The position numbers were made by a program, and so were the translations under genes. DNA of 64,000 nt from assembly GCA_963169105.1 (NCBI GenBank), contig OY720636.1, positions 105,834,539-105,898,538 on the forward strand. The letters run 5' to 3'. The notes beneath the pieces were generated by a model. The model saw only the letters and a list, made by a program, of their open reading frames with translations. It was not told the DNA's origin and ran no database searches. The DNA is from Ceriagrion tenellum. Lineage: Eukaryota > Arthropoda > Insecta > Odonata > Coenagrionidae. Each line of letters begins with the position of its first letter. Within the stretch, counting starts at the first letter, position 1. Shown piece after piece: positions 57,047 through 64,000 of this stretch.

Positions 57047-58839
57047 TCAATGAAAATTTCAGCCACATAAATAAGGAAAAATCTGATTCACAGCATAGTG
57101 AAAATATATATGCTATTACTGAACAGTAATAAATTTTGTTCGCCATTCGTAGCGGTGGGGGTTGCATTTTCAATCGGGGGATGCATGCCACTACTTTTGC
57201 CGTGTGAAGTATTCTTCAAGTTAGCGGTTTGCTTAGAGGGAGTATGAATAAAGCAAAATCATAAACCATGTTACATTATAACCAACACAGCTGTTTGTGA
57301 ACCAATCGTTTTCCAGCACATTTTTCTAAAAATAAATACATTTCTGGGGAGAGGTTGGAACAGTTCTGATGGAAGATTGTTAAAATCAAGCAATATTCCA
57401 TTTAGAAATAAAAATTTTTCACATTTTTTATTTGTAACCGGAACCTAATCTGGTACTGGTGATCTGAAAAAAGCGTAATCAGGGTCCCACAGAAGAGTTC
57501 TCTGTCGTCGAAAATATGAGTGACTTCCAAGTTTCGCAACCCGGCTCTTAGAGTGAGAATCCGGTAGTCCAGCTACCTCATCAACCAGATTCCCTCGGTT
57601 AAAAACGTAATAACCTCCGACACTCAAGATCATTCGTTCGTAATCCAGCACTAGAGTTCTATCAGCAGTCTACCACTAATATATTTGCGACCTGGGTCAA
57701 ATATCTTTGCTACATGGCTCGCAATGCATAGTACGTAATTACATTATATGAAGTCTGATGAATTCAAATCCGTTGTTGAACTCACACAAGTGGTTGTTAA
57801 GACTTGCTTTCGTAAAAGTTTCTAACTTCGCATAACAGTTATTGTTAAACCTAAAAAATTGGCAGCAAGACCTTTTTCTACTACACATCGCGATTTTTCT
57901 GGTTCTTCGATGCAAAAAAAAATTAATTCTGGTATTCATTCCAATTAAATCTCTCTCCTTAAACACGGCTTATATTGCTTGCCTGCTTTCAGGGACTTCC
58001 TTCGCTCTTCCTAGTCTCGCATCAATGATTTACAAACTGGTTAATGACGTAGCGAAGGCCAACATTTTGTGAGCACTTTTTTGTTCGACAAGATTTTTTT
58101 TTAACTTTTGTTTCGAGGCCAAATTTTTCAATACTTTCTCGGCCGTTTTTGTAGTGGGATGCCGAGATGCTTTTGAATATCTTTTTTCATTCCGTTGAAA
58201 GATAAATAATCTTCAGCAAAGAAACCTCCTAAAAGGAAATCCTTGATATAAACATCAAAATCTGCGAACTATTTAGTATGAAATGGATATTTGTCGTTGT
58301 GTGTACTCGACTACTTTGGTGAAGAATAGATCTTCACTATCTTGATAGCTTTTCGGTAACTTCTTTCTTTATAGATCTAAGTTCGTCCGCATTATGTGGG
58401 TTTGTTCGTATTGTATGTGCTCTATTCGTCTAGGGTGATGAATGAGAGGGTTGATTTACCGTTGATATACTGCCCGATTACTGGTGCAATCTGTGAGAAG
58501 TATAGGTTCAAATTAACAGTCAATAAATAGCATACCAGAGAGTATCTCCTCCATTCAAACCTGCTCATTTACTTTTCAATTATTGTTCGTTTATTCGGAG
58601 AAAGGGCTTTTACTCACAATCGCTTAGGGAGTATTAATAGGATTTATAGCCTTACCATGTGGGGATGAAAGCATTCAACACTCTTCCACCTTTTCAAGAA
58701 ATGCATATCAACTGGCTTTCAGCTTCAATCTAGTCTTCAATACTCACTCTCTCAAAAACACATGAGACAAAAAGCGAATCCACGAATTATTACGAATTAT
58801 TCCGCTCCAGGTCGGTCCATCTCTTAGTCTGGGGCACTA
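57047..58839. other. No recognisable feature
   Basis: AT-rich. The minus strand of about 57525-57590 contains GAGGTAGCTGGACTACCGGA and GCCGGGTTGCGAAAC, possibly a worn tRNA-like segment, not strong enough to annotate separately. Confidence 0.4.
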
Positions 58840-59345
58840 GGCGCCGGATCACTTGATAACTTCGGTTGGGTGGGCGGGGAATGGGAGAGGTGAATTTTTT
58901 GTTGAAAGCAGGCCCAATATAACCCGCCGCGAGCATAAAAAGCGTTTTTCTCAACGCGAAGGACGGACGTTCGGGCAGGGGGAGGTGTGTGGCAGGATGG
59001 GAGCGGGGAATGTGTGCAACCGGGTTGTGGGGTGTCAGCCGAGGCAATGAAAAGAAAGGCATAAAATTCCGTGAGTGCTTCTCCATCACTAGTGCGGTTT
59101 GAGGGGGTGGGAGAAGGGGAGAGAAGGCGATGTTTCGGGAGCTGGGCGGGAGGGCAACCCGGGAAGTCCCCGAGGGCACGTCCGGGCAGCAGAAGCGGCC
59201 AACGCGTCGGCGGGTGGCTCCCGAAGTTTCCTCGGCAGACACCGGGGGAGCCGCCAAAAACCCAGGGATTTATACGCAACATTTACCCCGCCACACCGCC
59301 CGTCGCCGGCGGGCCACTTTTCTCGCCCGCCCGTATAACGCGCGT
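58840..59345. other. CpG-rich GC patch
   Basis: High density of CG dinucleotides (for example CCGCCGCGAGC near 58923 and CGGCGGGTGGCTCCCG near 59209). Open frames of up to 155 codons on both strands are typical of such composition and none shows a domain. Of the GC-rich patches this is the best candidate for an unmethylated regulatory island or first exon, but nothing in the sequence proves it. Confidence 0.4.
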
Positions 59346-60209
59346 TTAATTGACCAATTAAGCAATCAATCCTATAATCGTCCCATCAGCCACTTCGCTT
59401 ACGCCCTTTCTTCAAACATATTTTAACGACCGCTGTATATCCACCGCCATCAAAAAGCACCTTTTCTCATGCGGCCCTTTTTCTCTCTCCGTCTCCTCCT
59501 TTTTATACATGTAATATCTCCTTCTCCCTCCGCTGCGTCTTATACATCTCTCCGTTTCTCTCTCCACTATTCAAAACACTCTCTCTCCCCGTAACTCTAC
59601 CCATTGGCCTTTTGTATGCGTGTCTCGCCTCTTCCCACCCACCCGTTCCCCTCAAGACGTTGATTCACCATCGCACTTGCTCCCGAACTTGACACGGACA
59701 TAAAAAACGCATCGGGGAAGGGAATCGCTAAAATATAGATATATATATAATACCTCGGCGTCCGCCGGACTAATTAAAAAATAACTCCACCAAATATGGC
59801 ATGGGGTGCTCGCTTCCTCGGGGTCGTCCGGGTGGGTCAAGTGTGTTTCTTTGGAAGGCGCCGAATTCCATTTCACTCGTGCACGGGGAATGAAGTCACG
59901 GAACAAGGTGGCAAATATCGACTTTCTTGGACACCATCGATTCGATATATTTTGATATTGAATCCTCCATACCGCAGTAATGACTCTAGTGCGAAATTTG
60001 ATACGCTCTTATAACTATACATACATGCAAATCCCCTTCGGAGTAGGCAAAAAGAAAGAATTTAGTTATTACCGCTGGCCGTAGAAGATCGCTCTCTCGT
60101 CCCTTTGTATAATTTCCTCCATAATGCACCATTATTACAAACCACTTGCCTTCCCTTACACAAATGCATTTCTTCAAACACAATATCCTACTCTTAACGC
60201 ACCTAATAC
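59346..60209. other. No recognisable feature
   Basis: A C/T-rich stretch at 59450-59640, then AT-rich sequence. No gene was recognised. Confidence 0.45.
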
Positions 60210-60942
60210 GGGGGTCGTCCAGAAAGAAACCTCCGTTTTTAAATAAAAATTCAGCAAGTGTAAATACAACTATTTTATTATTTACAACTTAAAACTACAT
60301 ATTTTCATTACTTGTTCGCGTAGTTTTCAAACAAATTTGAGCACTTGTCATAGCGTCTCACCATATTTGAAATACCCTCTCTATAAAAATCTGCCGCCTG
60401 GGAATGTTGCCAACCTGCCTCGGCGTTTTGAAGCTCTTCATCGTCGGCAAAGCGCTGAGATGCAATCTAATTTTTCATGTAAGCAAAGAGAAGAAAGTCA
60501 CTAGGAGTTAACTCCGGGCTGTATAGGGGATAGTCAAAAACTTTCCACTTGAACTTGACCAAAGGTTCATTTGTTTTTCGAGCTGGATGAAGGCGAGCGT
60601 TGCCATGCACAAGCAGAACACCAGATGTCAGAAGTCCACGACGCTTGTTTTGAATTGATCTTCTTATTCTTGCAATTTTTACAATTCACGATGAATTTTG
60701 GCTGCAGAGTGACTTTTCGCCCAAAGCAATCTTATAATGGTACGCACTTCACACTTGGCGGGATTTTCTAATGCAGCGCTCATGCTTTGAGGTAATAATT
60801 CGCAGACGCACGGCAGTACGATGCTCCTACTGGCACAATTAAAAGCGTACTGAGCCACTGTGAATGCTGATGTAAGAATGGTGGCACTCCCCCAAATACT
60901 TCTCGCAGCAGACGAGATCGGAAGTTACTTTCAGGACGACCC
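60210..60942 (-). mobile_element. Internally deleted mariner element (733 bp)
   Basis: The ends are inverted: GGGGTCGTCCAGAAAGAAAC on the left and, reversed, GGGTCGTCCTGAAAGTAACT on the right. A TA precedes the left end (60207-60208); the right flank has lost a clear TA. Inside, on the minus strand, lie the start and end of a mariner transposase with the middle missing. A full element is about 1.3 kb, so roughly 550 bp have been deleted. Confidence 0.9.
60308..60783 (-). pseudogene. Mariner transposase, start and end joined by deletion
   Basis: The N-terminus starts at ATG 60783-60781 (MSAALENPAKCEVRTIIRLL, then WAKSHSAAKIHREL) and stops at 60681-60679. The C-terminal part (about 60645-60308) reads LLTSGVLLVHGNARLHPARK, FKWKVFDYPLYSPELTPSDF, FADDEELQNAEAGWQHSQAA, DFYREGISNMVRRYDKCSNL. 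In mariner the HDNARPH block holds the second catalytic Asp; here it is HGNARLH (Asp to Gly). An in-frame stop follows MKN. The YSPELTPSDF block with the third catalytic Asp is kept. The DNA-binding middle and the first catalytic Asp are deleted. It is certainly inactive. Confidence 0.9.
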
Positions 60943-60944
60943 TT

Positions 60945-61640
60945 GTTTTCCTGCTCCTTGGATTCCCTTCTACCACATTCAAACATAACTTTCGTGGTCT
61001 ACCTCTCTCACTCACTTCGTTCACTCTTCTGTCATAACAGCATTTAACTACTGAAACCTCTTCATTCTCATGTCATGGCCAAACAACGAAGTACACTCAT
61101 GTCATATATATCCATTACTGCCGCATAAAACTCACATTCTTTCATCACCCACTCATGATTAACCTATTCATTTTATCTTTCCCGCAAACCCTGCTCAGTT
61201 TATTTTTTTGCACTTCCACAGCATTTAGCCTACTTTTATTCTTATCCTGACATGCCCAGGTTTTGCTGCCGCATCCTATTTACTTAAATGACTAATAATA
61301 TTTTCCTTCCTTAGGGCCTCTTCAACCCCATTCACCCATGATTTTTGCAGCATACTACCTCTCAAACCCATTGCTCAACCATCACGTATATGTTTTGCTA
61401 TTCGGCTCTCTTCCATTCTCTCGATATAATCAAAAATAATAAATCAAACTCCTCTGCATACATGTCAATTACCGCAGCGTCTTAACCATTTTTTTGCGGC
61501 ACATATTCATTCGTAAACCTGTCCATTTCTTATTCCCGCGCACACTTCTCCGATACCCCATTCCCACCACTAACACCTACTCTTATCCTAATTCTATCAC
61601 AACTCAGGTTTTGCAGGCACATATAACGGTTATCACTATT
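60945..61640 (-). pseudogene. LINE remnants, family 3, with a tandem duplication
   Basis: On the minus strand, 61275-61150 reads IGCGSKTWACQDKNKSRLNA, VEVQKNKLSRVCGKDKMN, a worn form of the YGSETW..LNAVEM block of LINE reverse transcriptases. Near 61020 it reads VNEVSERGRPRKL, the typical ending. A second copy of the first block lies at 61490-61620 (shared CTGTCCATT/CCTATTCATT, TTCCCGC, ACTCTTATCCT and CAGGTTTTGC). This implies a ~345-bp duplication or two insertions. Confidence 0.65.
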
Positions 61641-62740
61641 ATCAAAGAATTCAAAATGTTAGGGGAACGGAAGAGAGAAGAGCACCGGCCAAGATTTCCA
61701 CAGGCGCAATCGTTCACACGATTTCTCTCTTCATAGCAGCATATATCCTTCATCTCTTCATCCCATTACGTGAAACACTATGAGGACGGCAATATCAGGA
61801 AACATTTCTTGAGTAGAGCTGAATTCTAGCCGAAGTCTTAAATATTTCGGAGTGCTACCCCATTACTTCTGTCTAAAAAGAAATGAAGCTACATTTCTAC
61901 CAGACTCTCTTAATAGCTCCGTTTGTTCTTATCGTAGAAATTAATCCGTATTTTGAGGCGAAGCTGATAATAGCTCACGGAGCGTCTTCGTCCAGACGAT
62001 GCAATCAATTTAACTTAAGCGATCGTACAATGGAAGACTGCGAGCAAAGTCTGTTCTCAATTACAACTGAACTTGCTCTTTTGCGAAAGTGATGAATTTC
62101 GGCCGAGATGATGAGAAATCTTGTAGACGTACCAGAGCTACATACGTGCATCAAAACACAGGCTCGTATTTCAAAATAAATTACGGTGGGGTTAAATTTC
62201 ATTTCTTTACATTTTATCATGAAAGTTCCCCGTTATTCTGGCATATGAAATTAATACAAATTGATGAGAAAAAAAAAGAAAATATGGAAAAAAAATGGAG
62301 AGACCATTTTAATTACATTTCAAATGAGTTGACAAAAATTCTTGGGCCACACTTCCCTTAAGTACATACGTTTATACGTTAGAAATAACCACATATGTTG
62401 TACATTAAATGATGCAAGAATTGTATTTTAGCTTTTCCGTCTCAATCGAGGCACTCTTTTAACTAAGATTCACGGCGTAAAATGCACAATTTTGGCAAAA
62501 ATCGTGTGTAAATACGTGCTAGTTATTTAGCATGATACATTAAAATCTATTTGGAACCATCACAATAATATGAAATGTATATTTTTTCGTTTAAAAGAAA
62601 AATCTGGGCAAATAACGAGTTATTTCGAAATACAGGTCAAGCGCAACCTATTCCTTGACCTACGTGTTAAAATAGCATTTAATTGCCAAGAAGCCTATTC
62701 TTTGAGATAATTTTTTTCACCTTTATCCACACGCGATACT
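61641..62740. other. No recognisable feature
   Basis: AT-rich. A 90-codon frame at 62089-62361 shows no domain. Confidence 0.45.
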
Positions 62741-63125
62741 AACGAGAACGCGTGCGCAAAATTTCACGCAATTCTGTGAACAAACGAAAGTCGCTCCAAC
62801 CACGCACCTCAAGTGTGCATCGCCGCGAACGCGCCTGGAACAGAGTTCCTCTGAGGTCACGGTCGCATTTTACTCCAGAGAGGTTCAAATGAGGAGGATG
62901 TGCGGGGGAAGAGGATGGCATAGCGTGGGAGTTGGCGATAAGAGGAGGTCGGAGGAGGACCATCGGCGCAAGGAGTCACGGTGGTCCAGCGGCACAAAAG
63001 ACGCATTGGGGAAGGATGCTCCATCACGCGTGGGACCCTCCCATTGCCCAGCACAAGCGAGGACTACAGCGAGTAGGATTGGAATTGCGATCAGACGTCG
63101 TTACAACAGACGTTAAAATTTATAT
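62741..63125. other. Moderately GC-rich segment
   Basis: CpG-bearing sequence with short open frames on both strands that lack domains. Confidence 0.35.
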
Positions 63126-63339
63126 TTAAGGTGGCTCTGGATTGACTACGTGAGTCAAGACAAGTACTGACCAACGCATTTTTATTATTCAGTTTAATAA
63201 ATCATGCTCATGCTGATGAAACGAATTACATATTGGAAACAAAAATTAAGGTACAAAATATTTAGGTTATTCCACAAATTTTTATATTCGTATTTGTATT
63301 TATATATCATTTATTTACCACATCTGATCAGCCAAAGGA

Positions 63340-63680
63340 GCCGAAAGCAGCTTGATATGGAGCGTAGAGTTGTATGGGGCAGAAACGTGGACCATCAGAA
63401 AAGGGGACGTGAAATTACTGTCGGCGTTTGAGATGTGGGTGAGGAGACGGATGAAGGAAAGATAAGGTGGACGGAAAGGAAGATGAACGAGGAATTTCTA
63501 AGTAAATTGGGCGAGGAAAGCGGAGAGCGGGAAGAAAGAGATCGTTGCCGATGATTGGATGAGGAAGGGTCGATCGTATGTCGAGGCAAAAAATAATACT
63601 AGAGATACTAGAGATAGATAGAACCTCGAAGTTGTATAAAACTGGGAGGATTTTCTGTGACTAACAAAACCTACCTATTA
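63340..63680 (+). pseudogene. LINE family 2-like 3' end
   Basis: Plus frames read SLIWSVELYGAETWTIRKGD and, after a shift, LLSAFEMWVRRRMKER, matching the YGSETW and AFEMW blocks of the 44.4-kb copy. The 3' flank has ACTGGGAGGATTTTCTGTGA, resembling the LINE 3' region seen reversed at 12420 and 54520. Confidence 0.75.
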
Positions 63681-63787
63681 CCCGTAGAAAACTTAAATAC
63701 GAAATGAATTAACGAAGTGCTTCCTTACTTCCGGGCTAGAGTTACCAGCTGTCAGCAGACTAAATCATAGCTAACCACTTTAACATA

Positions 63788-63969
63788 TTTAAAGAGTACA
63801 ATTTTGTACTTTTTCACAGCATTTTATTTTGGATAGTACGACGCGTTTCACCGACTTGCAGCATCATCGTGGCCGCAAGTCAATGAAACGCGTGGCCCCA
63901 ATTTGGTAAAGCGCGCCGTACCATCTAAAATAAAACTCTGTGGAAAAGTGCGAAATTGTATTCTTTAAG
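63788..63969. repeat. Foldback element, copy 2, with ACGCGT cores
   Basis: Arms 63788-63845 and 63911-63969 are reverse complements, and an inner pair folds too (CGCGTTTCACCGACTTG versus CAAGTCAATGAAACGCG). Each arm contains GAAACGCGT: minus strand at 63849-63841 and plus strand at 63885-63893. The left arm on the minus strand also reads CGATGATGCTG before the stem. It is related to 1911-2035 through TTTTGTACTTTTTCACAGC-like arms and ATGG/ATAGTACGAC loops. A ~20-bp insertion breaks the symmetry on the right. Confidence 0.85.
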
Positions 63970-64000
63970 TATGGATACTATTAACCTCCAAGAAGTGAAG

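Noticed and set aside
58790..59282. Two overlapping frames of 152-155 codons on the minus strand and several on the plus strand
   Set aside because: High GC content removes stop codons in all frames; overlapping frames without any recognisable motif indicate composition, not coding.
1..64000. CRISPR array, bacterial operon or phage region
   Set aside because: No regularly spaced identical repeats with unique spacers and no prokaryotic coding density; the content is eukaryotic transposon debris.

Overview
The window looks like gene-poor, transposon-rich nuclear DNA of an animal, most likely an arthropod and probably an insect. The evidence is an AT-rich background, no intact protein-coding gene, and decayed copies of mariner/Tc1 transposons, LINEs, tRNA-derived SINEs, a Penelope-like retroelement and several MITE families. 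I could not pin the lineage down further. Every open reading frame of 100 codons or more is either a transposon remnant or low-complexity translation with no recognisable domain.

Layout. 0-13 kb: a small tandem repeat, a foldback element (1911-2035), a complete tRNA-type SINE (2167-2460), LINE 3' ends (2530-3290, 5313-6055, 12410-12860), a GC-rich patch (6181-6730) and long unassigned stretches. 13-21 kb: a foldback built from tRNA-like units and split by a LINE (13226-13925), a Penelope-like fragment between inverted hairpin arms (15555-16030), more foldbacks (16692-16853, 17802-17978) and more LINE tails. 21-33 kb: two members of a TTAA-flanked family (21853-22403, 31352-31941), a TTAA-flanked MITE carrying palindromic TGACGTG sites (24248-24479), a large nested inverted repeat (24968-26405), a second SINE copy, three copies of an unidentified repeat (29.3-31.0 kb) and a deleted Tc1/mariner element (32911-33455). 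33-46 kb: several inverted-repeat elements, including a Harbinger-like one flanked by TAA (37386-38055), then a cluster of LINE and SINE remnants. 46-64 kb: tRNA-like heads next to hairpins, GC-rich patches, a four-copy satellite of about 196 bp (51350-52140), a TA-flanked MITE (53826-54318), an internally deleted mariner (60210-60942) and a second copy of the first foldback at the right edge (63788-63969).

Common thread. At least six long hairpin elements of otherwise unrelated sequence share one core in each arm: a CTGATGA-like box, a short stem, GAAAC overlapping a self-complementary box (ACGCGT, ACCGGT, ACCTAGGT or ACCCGGGT), then C. This order resembles the catalytic core of hammerhead ribozymes, which Penelope-like elements are known to carry, and one hairpin pair here flanks the end of a Penelope-like reading frame. 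Three of these hairpins or hairpin-like segments lie just downstream of tRNA-like SINE heads. I regard this as the most interesting signal in the window. The ribozyme reading is an inference: most copies are mutated, and the better ones have one extra nucleotide after the CTGATGA box.
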